NCBI GenBank assembly: GCA_949987705.1
Contig: OX465282.1
Coordinates: forward strand, 98,630,070 to 98,694,069
DNA: 64,000 nt
Reading direction: 5' to 3'
Source of the DNA: Thereva unica
Taxonomy: Eukaryota; Arthropoda; Insecta; Diptera; Therevidae
Shown: piece by piece, positions 42,775-54,721 of the stretch
How the letters are laid out: the number at the start of each line of letters is the position of its first letter
How positions within the stretch are numbered: the first letter of the stretch is position 1
Translations under genes and position numbers: made by a program
Notes under the pieces: generated by a model
The model's database searches: none
The model's input: only the letters and a program-made list of their open reading frames with translations
Told to the model about the DNA's origin: nothing

Positions 42775-43420
42775 AATGCCCGGAGGTCCATCAGAAAGTG
42801 GACAGCACTCTACCGAGAACCTACTAGCTCTCAGTTCTGTGGGTCAAGCCTAAAGAACCCCCTACTTATTAACTATTCCTCGCTTGCAACTATCGCTTTT
42901 TGCAATTGGGCGCATCCCGCGCACTCAGCGGAAAAGCCGCTTAGCTGAACAGCACAGCGCAAAAAAGTAACTCAGCGGTGTCTGTCGGCTGGATGGGATC
43001 TGAGTTAGAAATTATTTTGACAACAAAAACATTTTTTTTTTCTAATTTATATAACTTCAATTAACTACCGCTGAGCTACTTAGAATAAAATTTTTACGCT
43101 GAGAAATTTGCCAGGCGCTGAGCTAAGCTGCTTAGTTCAGCTAACCATCCAATGAGCTCAGCGCTTAGCCGCTGCTCAGCTGCTGAGTGCGCTGGATGCG
43201 CCCATTGTTTGCTTTTCTCTGCTCCTTTGGTCTTGGAATCGCTTATGTTTCTTAGTGGATAGCTGCGGCACCACTCCCATAATCTAGGACTACCTCAGGA
43301 GACAGAATGCCGACTTTGCATGGGAAGCGACGAGACTTCCACACATGTTTTCTGTGAATGTCTTGCTCTGCATCTGGTCAAGAAGAAGAACGTTTATCAG
43401 AGAGCGGTCTTCTTTAACTA
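42775..43420 (+). pseudogene. I/R1-group LINE C-terminus, split by a MITE
   Basis: Before the MITE: PEVHQKVDSTLPRTY-like text. After it: LGLPQETECRLCMGSDETST and HVFCECLAL (43284-43370), the Cys/His C-terminal motif (LGL-x-C-x2-C-x7-ET-x2-H-x3-C-x-AL) at the end of RNase H-containing LINEs. Confidence 0.6.
42908..43203. mobile_element. 296-bp MITE with GGGCGCATCC termini (3-bp flank ATT)
   Basis: Ends GGGCGCATCC with GCGCACTCAGC (left) and GGGCGCATCCAGCGCACTCA (right, complement). CAGCGG/CCGCTGAG words recur throughout. ATT on both sides. Lies within LINE text. Confidence 0.75.
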
Positions 43421-43427
43421 AAGAACT

Positions 43428-43515
43428 TTTTTTTTTTTATGTGAAAGACTAGAGTCTCAGGAAACGCCCTTTATACTGTGTCGACAATCTATTTTCTTCA
43501 TATAGAGTGCAATGT
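43428..43515 (-). mobile_element. 5'-truncated second SINE copy
   Basis: T run at 43428-43439, then ATGTGAAAGACTAGAGTC and CAGGAAACGCCCTTTATACT, matching 15830-15903 almost base for base (A/T at one site, TC/CA small differences). Similarity stops after GTGCAATGTCG. Confidence 0.8.
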
Positions 43516-43871
43516 CGTGTGCCGTGGTCCAGAGGGTCTCTCGTCTTTTTCGTTAGTGGAGCATGTGCAAAATAGGCCTAACTTCGCCGCATATGAGTTG
43601 CTCCAGCTTACATAACAAATAAATTGTAGGAAAGTGAAGGTCCAGTGCCTAGGATGGGTCCAGTGCCTCAAGGAGAGCGTTAAAACGTCAGTGCAAAAAC
43701 TACCCCTTGCTATGCAGCCCTCGACACGATAACTTTAGGTCTTGGCTTGGTAGGCTTTGAAAGGTGTGCTCACTCTAACCTGCTGCATTCATTCTCCTCC
43801 TTTTCGCCGGGGGTTGTCCAGCATCAACCCAAATGCCACAAAACCAAAATAAACAAATCAATTCACTTTAA
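43516..43871. other. Gene-free, LINE 3'-UTR-like
   Basis: Partner of the repeat at 33235-33410; GGTCCAGTGCCT occurs twice (43650, 43669). Confidence 0.4.
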
Positions 43872-46343
43872 TAGACCAGTGCAGATACGCTTTTGAAAAG
43901 CCAAAAACTAGAAAAATTCTTAGCAGTATATGGAAGGTGGGAAAATTTAGGATAAATGCTACTTAAACAAGGAAAAATCGAGAGCACCGCAGCAGATGAC
44001 CGGAAAGGGGGCGGGGGAGCCAAAATGTGAGTTTTAGGGGGTTAAACGTGTTTTTTTGCGATTTCTGAGAAAAGTAGACCTCCTATCGAAAAACGTTAAA
44101 TGTAAACGTTGTAGATAATTAAAAGATCTAGAGCTTTTGTTCAAACCATTTTTCAACATAACCTCAAAAAATGGAGAAAAACGTCAAAAACCGAGTTTTT
44201 CGTTTATCATTTTTATCTTTCACAAAAATGATCCAATTTTAATGAAATTTGGGAAAAATGTAGATTTTCATGTTTCGAAAAGGCCCAATTTTTTTCAAAG
44301 CGATTGGTTGTGTAGTCTTGTTTTTATAACCTTAATTTAAAAAAAAGGCCCCATTTTCAATCAAAAAAGTTGGCGAACGAATTTTTGATTTTGAATATTT
44401 TGAAGACGGGTTTTTTTTCGTTGAATCCTCTACTTTAAGATGGTGTAAAAAAATGAAAGTGTCACAATAGAAAAACATCGAGAAAAATTCGAAAAACCAA
44501 AAACATCCTTTTTCAAATATCGATTTTTCCGTAAACTTCGCTAATTCTTTATCTCTCTTTGACATAAAGCTTCAAGAGTGGCGCAAAACTGTAAATTTAA
44601 TGTAATATATTATAAGGGAACTTCAGGTAACAGTTTCAGATGTAAAAAAATTTGTTTAAACAATTATTTCACCCAAGAAAGCAAGGAAAAAATTACAGTA
44701 AATGAAGTACCATTGCGAGTAACTAACTGAAAGCTACAGATTGGGGGTGGAAAAACCATTTAAACGGAATAATACCTAAATTTACCGAAAAGAAATTAAT
44801 TCCTGAAAGTTTGCTTAAATCTATCTGCTGCAGCTGTGAAACTGGTTGTGTGTACTTGTTGGGTTATTACCTAATAAAATGATTTTTTGAGTTTATGAAG
44901 GTATAGTTAGAAGATTGATCTGATACTACATATTTGATGATGGAAAAATGAAGTACCATTGCAAGTAACTATACTAGTATTCCTTCAGAAGCAGCAACTG
45001 TTCTAATTCTGAAAATCAACCAATAGAAGATCTCAGCGATTCGGAGGAGATTATTAATAATGAAGATTGAGATGAGCTTGAGGACCTTCACGAGGTCGAT
45101 GACTTTATTGAAGATTCTCAAGAGATTCAAAAATGTGTTGAGTTTCATGATGAACAGCATCTCTCCAAAAAAATGAGGTATGAAAAATTCTTTTACAACA
45201 TAACAGCAGTCGAGTACGCGAACACACTTATTATTTAAACACGGCATAGTCTTTACTCATGGGCAATTGTATTTAGCAGCCAGTAGAATGTAATACAATA
45301 AAATGTAATATGTGACATTAGGAAATAATAAAATTAGGTTTTTTGGCATTGCTTTTTCCAACTATAAAAAATTTGTTTCATTTTTCATTTTTTTTTTATT
45401 CTTCTCGAAAAATTTTGTTATTGAAGACTTATAGACTTAGAAAATGGTGCTCGAATGTCGAGTGCTGGGTTCTACCAGTAAGTTTTAATGTATAAGCCAT
45501 CACAATACGTAGAAATATTTTTTTGGCCTAAAACTGTAATTTTTTCCTTGGGTGAAATAATTGTTAAACAAATTTTTTCACATCTGAAACTGTTACCTGA
45601 AGTTCCCTTATAATATATTACATTAAATTTACAGTTTTGCGCCACTCTTGAAGCTTTATGTCAAAGAGAGATAAAGAATTAGCGAAGTTTACGGAAAAAT
45701 CGATATTTGAAAAAGGATGTTTTTGGTTTTTCGAATTTTTCTCGATGTTTTTCTATTGTGACACTTTCATTTTTTTACACCATCTTAAAGTAGAGGATTC
45801 AACGAAAAAAAACCCGTCTTCAAAATTTTCAAAATCAAAAATTCGTTCGCCAACTTTTTTGATTGAAAATGGGGCCTTTTTTTTAAATTAAGGTCATAAA
45901 AACAAGACTACACAACCAATCGCTTTGAAAAAAATTGGGCCTTTTCGAAACATGAAAATCTACATTTTTCCCAAATTTCATTAAAATTGGATCATTTTTG
46001 TGAAAGATAAAAATGATAAACGAAAAACTCGGTTTTTGACGTTTTTCTCCATTTTTTGAGGTTATGTTGAAAAATGGTTTGAACAAAAGCTCTAGATCTT
46101 TTAATTATCTACAACGTTTACATTTAACGTTTTTCGATAGGAGGTCTACTTTTCTCAGAAATCGCAAAAAAACACGTTTAACCCCCTAAAACTCACATTT
46201 TGGCTCCCCCGCCCCCTTTCCGGTCATCTGCTGCGGTGCTCTCGATTTTTCCTTGTTTAACTAGCATTTATCCTAAATTTTCCCACATTCCATATACTGC
46301 TAAGAATTTTTTTTTTCTCAAAAATTATCTGCACTGGTCTATA
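43872..46343. repeat. Giant palindrome / foldback element: arms ~820 bp, spacer ~830 bp
   Basis: Left arm 43872-44700 and right arm 45533-46343 are inverted copies differing at only a handful of bases that I could spot: ORF-length translations of the two arms differ by one residue (VFITLI/VFMTLI; SSKYSK/SSKFSK). Outer ends read TAGACCAGTGCAGATA on both strands, flanked by TA-rich sequence, compatible with a TA target. The spacer (44701-45532) contains degraded open text (IEDLSDSEEIINNED, DFIEDSQEIQKCVEFHDEQH) that may be transposase debris. Non-coding otherwise. Confidence 0.85.
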
Positions 46344-48859
46344 ATGACAATTTTTTAATTAAAATCGCTTCATTAACACAGAATCACTGTGACTGACTTC
46401 ATCACATGTTGCCTTTTATAAAGTCAACAACCGATTTACCCCCATTTGCAGCTGACCAGAATCCCTCAAACAGGGTGCTTGCCCAAATCTTAGTTTGCCT
46501 TCGGGTAACCATATAAGGGCCATATACGTTCCCTTTAGCCCTTTAATGATTGAAATTCACTAATGAACTCCTCTAGTCCGGGCAGTAAATTGCGGTATTC
46601 ATAGCAGGGACATGAATGTCTCAGACTACACCCACTATTCTTCTAACGAAATTGAAATAAGAATCTGCACGACCACACAATCCTCAGCACGTTATTATCA
46701 AAGCACTTAAATCACATTTTCGCTCTTCTATAATACACACATATACATGCATGCGGGAAGGGACAAGATGTATGGCAGTCTACCTTTGATAAGTTCCTCT
46801 TAGCTTGTAGATATATTGTGATATAGTGGATCCTTTTTCTTGGTATTATCCTGTACTGGTGGTATCGCATTCCTCTGAGGAAACTAATTATATTCTCCTT
46901 TCGTTCAGGAGCTTCATTTATATTCAGCACCGAACTTAACCTTTCTTACACAATATCCTCCTTTTTCCTTAATTTCATGTTATCTGATGACTGTTATGTG
47001 CTCCTCACCACGTATTCTGCATATGTGCCCTATATACCCGGAGCATATTTAATTATTCCTTTGGTCCTGAAAATCAAATCTCAAGATTAGTTTAATTTTA
47101 AGTGTATTAGTTTTGTTGCTTGTATGGTCATGGATGATAAAATTTCTCTCAAAAACGGGATTATCCTTACACAAGTATTTTCAAGGGATCTCTCGTGAGG
47201 GTTTCGCTTGTGGCTTTTGTTCTGTGGTTATTAAAAACGTATTGAGAATCGTTTCAGGAAGTAAATCATGTTATTTTAGTCCTAATCCTTTCAACTACAG
47301 AGAAACTCAAAGTGATATTAACACATAAATTCAAAAGCTATTTGGAGTTTTTGCTTCTTAAGGACACATGTTATCCCTTTGATTCAGTATGGCGGAAATA
47401 ATAATTTATTTTCGTACGTTTCAGGGAATTCTGCTTATTATATCCTGCACATGCCGCTAGGTTTCACTTATACATATACATCGATAAAGTCGCATTTCAA
47501 TAACTTAACCCATTTTCAACATTAAAAAAATTAAGAGGATGAATTCTGTCACCCTTTTTTCCACCTCAGTTAGGTAGATATTGGGTCTAAGGAATACGGC
47601 GGCCTCAGTGTAATGCTATTAAACTGTTGTCATATCCACTACCACAGATTTGTAGTCGAGACGCTGCTCCTCGATATCGCGGACATCCGCAGAAAACCTG
47701 AAGGACAGATACACTATTTTTGAGAGCTGCCGTTGGCGTCCTGCATTCTTCTAATAGTTGGTCATTTAAGGCACAGTGTTAGGTGACCAAAGATGAGCTA
47801 CTGTGGACCTTTTAATGTGTCTGATAGAATATCTCAACCAAACTTTGCATCGATTTTAAGAGTCAGTTTCGACTTGTCTGAAAGCTTTTTGGGATTGTGT
47901 CTTGTCCTTGTTAGGTGGGATTTTGTCTTGGCTGAAAACTTAGGAAGGCCGGTTCTGGACCCTCTTTTATGAATGCATGAATTCAGCGTGTTTGTGTCTA
48001 TGTATATATGTATGTAATGGTCAAAGCCGGATTTAAGCATAGGCAACATAGGCGCCCTCCTAGGGACCGCATCACATCCTGAACTTCCAACTCCTCGGCT
48101 TCTCTTCATCCTGTATTGGATAATTCCCTGAGCTCTCTGGCTTCAACATTCGAAGGCGTCTTCAATAGCAGTATATCCCCCTTTGTTGGCGCCCTACAGG
48201 TATAGGGGAGCAGCCTCCTTCTTCAATTAGCCTCACGGTTGCTCCTTCTTTGGTTAATGGCATCCTCAATCAGGATGCCATTGACCCAACCAAGCCAGGT
48301 AGTAAGGCGCGTTGCAGAAGTCGAAATACTAAAAATAAAAATACAGTTGCGGTCACGGGACCCCCAGGAACGAAGTTCCTTACGATTTTTCTACAACTCC
48401 AAATAAAATCTGTTTCGTCATCTTGATTTTTTAAGCGAACTGTGCATATAAGCAGGATTCGATGATGATCGGTTGCATTTTCTAATTTTTAGTCTATTAT
48501 ATCGTCGCTTGTACGACATACTGGCGTATCCTACAACTTTAACGTTACTGAACTGAGTCCACCAGTATACATAAACTGTAATGCTTCATCTTGTCACAAA
48601 GTTTCTAGGTGTAGGTAACATAGCTTACGAGTTAGACGCGTATACCAACTACGTATCTGAAAAATTTATATGGCAAAATTCGTCCTAGGGACCATATGTC
48701 TTCCGCCATTTTGTAACGGCGGACATTTTGAATTTGGAATGACGACACTCCGCTAATTATATTATACCTGTCATATCCTTTCATTTGAGACCCTGTCGGA
48801 GGTCGTGGAACACAATTACAACAATTGTCCGTCATCTTGGAACTGACATTCTGATTTTT
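46344..48859. other. Gene-poor stretch
   Basis: No supported gene. Contains a hairpin AATGGCATCCT/AGGATGCCATT at 48258-48284, a hAT-like word AAAGCCGGATTTAAGCATAG at 48024-48043 with GGCGCCC nearby, and a piece of the ATGGCGG repeat family (48690-48830). Confidence 0.4.
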
Positions 48860-49230
48860 AACTTCCCAGTCAGTATAGGGAAGTTATTGTAATCTGGTAG
48901 GGTCTGAGATGACAAAAGAAGAATATTAACGAAAAAATGCTCTGAAAAAAATTTCATTACATCCGGTCGGGTTCTTTTGTGTCAGAAAGGCCTTAAATTG
49001 ATAAGTTTTGCGAATATCAAGAGTCAAAAGTCCCGTTCCAAACGTATTGATCTTTTTTTGTATCTGCACAGCGATAGCTTTCCAACGAACCATCACTTGT
49101 CAAAATCACTCAACTCTTTAAAAATGGGGCAAAAATTACGTTTCAAACAATTGCGGTTTATCCCAGAATTTCCAGTATTTACCGAGAAATTCGTTCATTT
49201 TGGTAAAGTCTGACAAGTATAGATTTGTTC
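48860..49230 (-). repeat. Second copy of the 32250-33200 dispersed repeat
   Basis: Complementary to parts of 32250-33200: it shares ACTTGTCAGACT, TTTCTCGGTAAATACTG, CGTAATTTTTGCCCC and TTTTGACAAGTGATGGTTCG blocks, then GGCCTTTCTGACA, then AACTTCCCTATACTGACTGG. No coding. Confidence 0.65.
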
Positions 49231-49930
49231 AAACGTCGTGACATTCCGCGCATGTACCCCAGCAAAGCTCTGAAAAATGTTTAAAAGCTCGGCCAAAGCT
49301 TTATTTAACTCCTCCTATCAATGTTACTGTAAAATGAATTTTGAGAGTAGTAAAATCTATTACCTTTTTGAAAAAAGAGATAGCAAATTTTTTTGATTTC
49401 AAATCAAGTTTGAAATACTCCATTAACACTACGAAAATTTACGCATAACATTCACTAGCTGACCCGGCGAACTTCATACCGTCTCAGAATCAATAAATGT
49501 TCTGTTAACTTATTAGCTGAATTAAATTTAGATTTTTTTATGATGAAATGAATACTCAAAATGAATTAAGTTCAATAAATGTTCAAAAATCGAATCGAAA
49601 TGATTCGCATAGCATTGTTGCACTACTTTCTGTTAAACTATTTGCTGGATAGGTTGCACCCGGATCAATTCCTTTCATTGAAGCGCATTGTGTTATACGG
49701 CATTTTTCGTTTTTTTGTAACGTGCGAGAACGAACAAAGCGGGTGGTTTACCGAACAACTGATCGTGAGAGAAACATTCATTTTCTAGATTCAGACCAAA
49801 AACACTCAAGTATTGGCCTTGTGATTTGTTAATCGTTCAGATGAAGGCAAGAAATTGAATTGCAAAAATTCGGCGACATCAATCCATTCGACTCGTCGAC
49901 AACAACACCGATAGTCAGTAATTGCTTATA

Positions 49931-50067
49931 CCCAGGACACACCAGCACTCTTAATCTTGATTATGACATCAAAATGACGTAGACCCATACAAAAGATATG
50001 GAAATAAAATGCAGTCTACGTCATTCTGACGTTATAATCAAGATTGAGAGTGCTGGTGTGTCCTGGG
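49931..50067. mobile_element. 137-bp hairpin MITE with TA duplication
   Basis: CCCAGGACACACCAGCACTC at the left pairs with the complement at the right; the arms continue through TTAATCTTGATTATGACNTCA. TA at 49929-49930 and 50068-50069. Inserted in the helicase remnant. Tc1/mariner-type by its TA site. Confidence 0.85.
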
Positions 50068-50307
50068 TATTAGACAAATCTTCGGTAGATGGATCGTTTA
50101 GCAAGGCAGCTCGCACGTTTGTCGTCAGCTGTCGTTTCTTCATAAAGCGCCACTGAGTCGATGATTTGAGGCAAACGTTTTTTCATCAGCAGCGGTGGTT
50201 CTTGTAATGAGTGATAGTGTTTGGCAAAAATCTCCAAATAGTAGAATAATTGCGCCTCCAAAACATCTTGAGTTATTACGCAGATCTTTCATAGTTCGAT
50301 AGTGGTA

Positions 50308-51221
50308 CGAGGTGTGACAATTAAGTAATGAGACTGATTATATTGCCGCGATTGTGGTAACCCTGCGACCTTGAAATTCCCTTTCCCTTCTCTCGGCATC
50401 CTTCCCCTCTCCATTGATATATTTGCCATCGCTCTAGCTTGTTTAGTTCGCCTGCTCTGTCGTGTTGAGTAAACGTGTGTTCGTGGTGCTCGTCACGAAA
50501 ATGGAAAAACGGGCGGGGGGCGTGCGGAGACAACCATTGTGAGCTTTGGCGTTTGGTTTCCGGGTCGTATTGAAAAAACTAGCTCTCATCGCCTGTAATA
50601 ACTCGATCAAGCAGCGTGGGATCGTTTTCCACTTGTTCCAAACAATCTTCTGCGACGGTCATTCGATGCTGCTTTTGCTCCTCGGAAAGGTTCCTTGGAA
50701 CCATCTTCGCGCACAACTTTATCATCCCTAAATCGTCGGTTAAAATTTGTCTGACTGTTTCACGGTTCATACCCAGTTCCGACGCCAACATCCGAACACG
50801 CTGCGCATTCGTGTCAGTCCGCACCTCGACTGGTCTCCCGCTCCGCGCCTCGTCTAACACGCTTTCACGGCCCTCCTTAAACTCTTTATGCCATCGAAAC
50901 ACCTGGGCACGACTAAGAGCACTATCACCATGCACTTTTACAATTTTAGCGTACGTTTCCGAAGCTGTTTCGCCCAATTTGACGCAAAATTTTATCGCGA
51001 CGCGTTGTTCTTGATTTCGTTTTTCCATTTTCGTGACGAGCACCACGAACACACGTTTACTCAACACGACAGAGCAGGCGAACTAAACAAGCTAGAGCGA
51101 TGGCAAATATATCAATGGAGAGGTGAAGGATGCCGAGAGAAGGGAAAGGGAATTTCAATGTCGCAGGGTTACCACAATCGCGGCAATATAATCAGTCTCA
51201 TTACTTAATTGTCACACCTCG
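50308..51221 (-). mobile_element. Mariner deletion derivative with ~205-bp inverted repeats (TSD TA)
   Basis: Ends CGAGGTGTGACAATTAAGTA at both sides, TA outside (50306-50307, 51222-51223). The inverted repeat is about 205 bp because the left arm (50308-50513) is a second copy of the 5' end, including the first codons (MEKR) of the transposase. The original 3' half is lost. The Helitron helicase text continues on both sides. Confidence 0.88.
50579..51028 (-). pseudogene. Mariner transposase, N-terminal half
   Basis: ATG at 51028-51026 (MEKRNQEQRVAIKFC). Paired helix-turn-helix region: GETASETYAKIVKVHGDSAL, SRAQVFRWHKEFKEGRESV and DEARSGRPV (the GRP linker), then LGMNRETVRQILTDDLGM, the WVPR-like MVPRNLSEEQKQHRM, and LDRVITGDES with the first catalytic Asp. 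The frame ends just after, so the second and third acidic residues (DD34D in mariner) are missing. ~150 codons of a usual ~345. No stops within the retained part. It could encode a DNA-binding-only fragment. Confidence 0.85.
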
Positions 51222-51539
51222 TACATACGATCGAACCGATTGGTTCAATGCATTTCGATCTTGCTCACGTTCACGCTCCAATTCGCGTCGTTCATTCGAT
51301 GATAAGCCGTTGGTATTCTTAACTTGACTAACAAACTGCCGAACATGAGGTAACACATGTCTTCGATCAAAAGCAAAACCTGGTTATGTATCTCGTCATT
51401 CACCTTGAGCTCGGGATTCCTTGAAATTTAACCGAATTCGGTTTAAAATGTTTTCTGACATGGTTTTTGTTTCACAATTCTCGTGGATTCGATGGGAAGC
51501 ATGTCAAAATAATGATAGTAAATAATGTGCGTATCTGAG

Positions 51540-53130
51540 ATGGCGATGCAGAAACAATTTCTTCAGAGATCATCATGCTCCCAATGAGTATCGTTTTCAA
51601 CCAAATTGAGCTGTTGCAGCACGCAATGTTGGGAACATCTCGCCATCACCAGTTCGAAGTGATTCATATGATATCGGCCCACGAACATTCACCAGCAACA
51701 ACCGCAAGTAGAAGCATTCGTTATTCTTCGGATGAACTCTGCAAATGCGACCAAGAGCACCATTTGAACACACATCCATTATGATCAGGAGCCGCATATT
51801 GCATTACCCTCGATGTTGAAATTTCTTCGTTGAGGGTCTTCAAGTGTAATAAAGTGGCATCTCAGAAGAGAGCAACGTACGTGCAAACGGATCGTTTTGG
51901 CAAATCGAAAAGAAACTGTACAAAGTTGTCGCTGGAGGTGTTTCAGCATGTTGAGCAACATTCGATGCGTTGATCATTCTCAAAATTCTTTCATTACAAC
52001 TCACATATCGTGATATCATCAAAAACGCCGTTTCATACAAAATGTTTGAGAACATGAATTTTCTTCATAATTTATTTTTTCGTAGAATATCCGATGCTTT
52101 AAAAGTTATTCTGCTATTCGGGACGGACCCCAGATTTCACTACGTTCACGTACACGTAATTTGATAGACGAAGGCCTTTCCTGTAGTTCTTTAGCCATAA
52201 ATAAAAAAAATAGAATTTTCGAAAAAAGGTAGTAAAATGATAACTTGATGTAGTAGTGTAGTAGATTATCATCGTTATTTCTAAAAGGGTAGTAAAACTA
52301 CTACATATGTAGTAGAACGGTAACGCTGCCTCCTATCAAATCACTTGCTGCCATTTAATCAGTCACGACTGCGTATTCCTAGAGGGAGGAGTATTTTTCT
52401 GGGACTTCAAGGATTATTTAAAAAATTTACAAATTTATGAATGAAAGACGTCCCCTTTTATATATCTTTTTATTTTAAGGTTTTTGTATTTTACACATTT
52501 GCTACAGAAATTATTTATAGCAATTTTTACTAAAAAAATACGAAATTTGTATTTCTAACATTACTACATTGTTGACGCCAGTCGCCAAAGTCTAGAAATT
52601 AACAAGTCTTTCATCTTCATATGGTTAATGAGTGAAAGGCGAGCAGCTATATGCACAAGTTCTTCAAATGTCCATGTCAGGCTATCAGAGAGAGAATGCA
52701 ATATTTTTATACGCGTTTGCACACAACTAAACAGCGGAAACTTTTATGAGTTTTTATGGGGATAAACTAGGAATGTATTGGTGCATATTTGCTCGTTTGT
52801 TTTGATTTATGAAAAAAAAAAACAGCTGATTCAACTATCTTTCCTTTTCTGTTCTTCATACTTGATCCAAGAGAGAGAATCTGGCTTTGTCTCGCCGAGC
52901 TCACGAAGTATGCGTTGAGTATTGCTCAGCAGTGATGTTCATACATGCACGCACACAACTAAAGGGGGGGAAATTGTGTATGAAGATGAAAGACTTGTTA
53001 TTACTAGAGACTAAACTTTGGCCAGTCGCATGCCCACTTCTGAATGGGGAGGTTGTGTTGCTTGCGGCTTTTCCCAGCATTTCTTTTAATTTATTTTAAA
53101 TTTAGGGATGAGAAATATTTCGCATAATTA
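51540..53130. repeat. Tandem duplication, copy 1 (1,591 bp)
   Basis: Identical, as far as I could read, to 53131-54721. Starts ATGGCGATGCAGAAAC and ends CGCATAATTA. It contains the Helitron helicase fragment plus AT-rich sequence with several GTAGTA words (52230-52320). Confidence 0.92.
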
Positions 53131-54721
53131 ATGGCGATGCAGAAACAATTTCTTCAGAGATCATCATGCTCCCAATGAGTATCGTTTTCAACCAAATTGA
53201 GCTGTTGCAGCACGCAATGTTGGGAACATCTCGCCATCACCAGTTCGAAGTGATTCATATGATATCGGCCCACGAACATTCACCAGCAACAACCGCAAGT
53301 AGAAGCATTCGTTATTCTTCGGATGAACTCTGCAAATGCGACCAAGAGCACCATTTGAACACACATCCATTATGATCAGGAGCCGCATATTGCATTACCC
53401 TCGATGTTGAAATTTCTTCGTTGAGGGTCTTCAAGTGTAATAAAGTGGCATCTCAGAAGAGAGCAACGTACGTGCAAACGGATCGTTTTGGCAAATCGAA
53501 AAGAAACTGTACAAAGTTGTCGCTGGAGGTGTTTCAGCATGTTGAGCAACATTCGATGCGTTGATCATTCTCAAAATTCTTTCATTACAACTCACATATC
53601 GTGATATCATCAAAAACGCCGTTTCATACAAAATGTTTGAGAACATGAATTTTCTTCATAATTTATTTTTTCGTAGAATATCCGATGCTTTAAAAGTTAT
53701 TCTGCTATTCGGGACGGACCCCAGATTTCACTACGTTCACGTACACGTAATTTGATAGACGAAGGCCTTTCCTGTAGTTCTTTAGCCATAAATAAAAAAA
53801 ATAGAATTTTCGAAAAAAGGTAGTAAAATGATAACTTGATGTAGTAGTGTAGTAGATTATCATCGTTATTTCTAAAAGGGTAGTAAAACTACTACATATG
53901 TAGTAGAACGGTAACGCTGCCTCCTATCAAATCACTTGCTGCCATTTAATCAGTCACGACTGCGTATTCCTAGAGGGAGGAGTATTTTTCTGGGACTTCA
54001 AGGATTATTTAAAAAATTTACAAATTTATGAATGAAAGACGTCCCCTTTTATATATCTTTTTATTTTAAGGTTTTTGTATTTTACACATTTGCTACAGAA
54101 ATTATTTATAGCAATTTTTACTAAAAAAATACGAAATTTGTATTTCTAACATTACTACATTGTTGACGCCAGTCGCCAAAGTCTAGAAATTAACAAGTCT
54201 TTCATCTTCATATGGTTAATGAGTGAAAGGCGAGCAGCTATATGCACAAGTTCTTCAAATGTCCATGTCAGGCTATCAGAGAGAGAATGCAATATTTTTA
54301 TACGCGTTTGCACACAACTAAACAGCGGAAACTTTTATGAGTTTTTATGGGGATAAACTAGGAATGTATTGGTGCATATTTGCTCGTTTGTTTTGATTTA
54401 TGAAAAAAAAAAACAGCTGATTCAACTATCTTTCCTTTTCTGTTCTTCATACTTGATCCAAGAGAGAGAATCTGGCTTTGTCTCGCCGAGCTCACGAAGT
54501 ATGCGTTGAGTATTGCTCAGCAGTGATGTTCATACATGCACGCACACAACTAAAGGGGGGGAAATTGTGTATGAAGATGAAAGACTTGTTATTACTAGAG
54601 ACTAAACTTTGGCCAGTCGCATGCCCACTTCTGAATGGGGAGGTTGTGTTGCTTGCGGCTTTTCCCAGCATTTCTTTTAATTTATTTTAAATTTAGGGAT
54701 GAGAAATATTTCGCATAATTA
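53131..54721. repeat. Tandem duplication, copy 2 (1,591 bp)
   Basis: Second copy in direct orientation with no spacer. All ORFs recur at an offset of exactly 1,591. Followed by unrelated ATAGTAAAATTATGC. Confidence 0.92.

Larger units (their letters stand above)
49800..52150 (-). pseudogene. Helitron helicase fragment
   Basis: Reading 5'->3' on minus: 52050-51840 has ISRYVSCNERILRM, PPATTLYSFFSICQND and LLSSEMPLYYT (pre-helicase linker). 51797-51597 has GRICRVHPKNNECFYLRLLL, NVRGPISYESLRTGDGE (the conserved VHP-N-ECFYLR-LL--V-GP-S-E-LRT block). After a decayed stretch and the mariner insertion, 50290-50075 has MKDLRNNSRCFGGAIILLFG, DFCQTLSLITRTTAADE (helicase motif II region, GGD-F-QTLPV in active copies) and RQLTTNVRAAL (LT-NMR). 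Stops and frame changes throughout. The Walker A motif is not seen. A second copy of the 52150-51540 part lies in the duplication (53741-53131). Confidence 0.8.
49455..54721 (-). mobile_element. Helitron (rolling-circle transposon), interrupted and tandemly duplicated
   Basis: A Rep/helicase protein fragment on minus and a 3' terminus at 49455. On the minus strand the text GTTCGCCGGGTCAGCTAG|T fits the CTRR-then-T rule for Helitron 3' ends, and the same CTAGCTGACCCGGCGAAC word ends many insect Helitrons (recollection). It contains a TA hairpin MITE, a mariner derivative and a 1,591-bp duplication. The 5' TC end and the Rep domain were not found. Confidence 0.7.

Noticed and set aside
44137..46086. 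Mirror ORFs of 67-77 codons in the palindrome arms
   Set aside because: F/S/K-rich, in non-coding-like low-complexity sequence, with no start context or homology; useful only to show arm identity.
50616..51208. Plus-strand ORFs over the mariner element
   Set aside because: Antisense shadows of the mariner transposase and its inverted repeats.
51575..52164. Plus-strand ORFs in the 1,591-bp duplication as novel duplicated genes
   Set aside because: They are antisense to recognisable Helitron helicase text; their exact repetition only reflects the tandem duplication.
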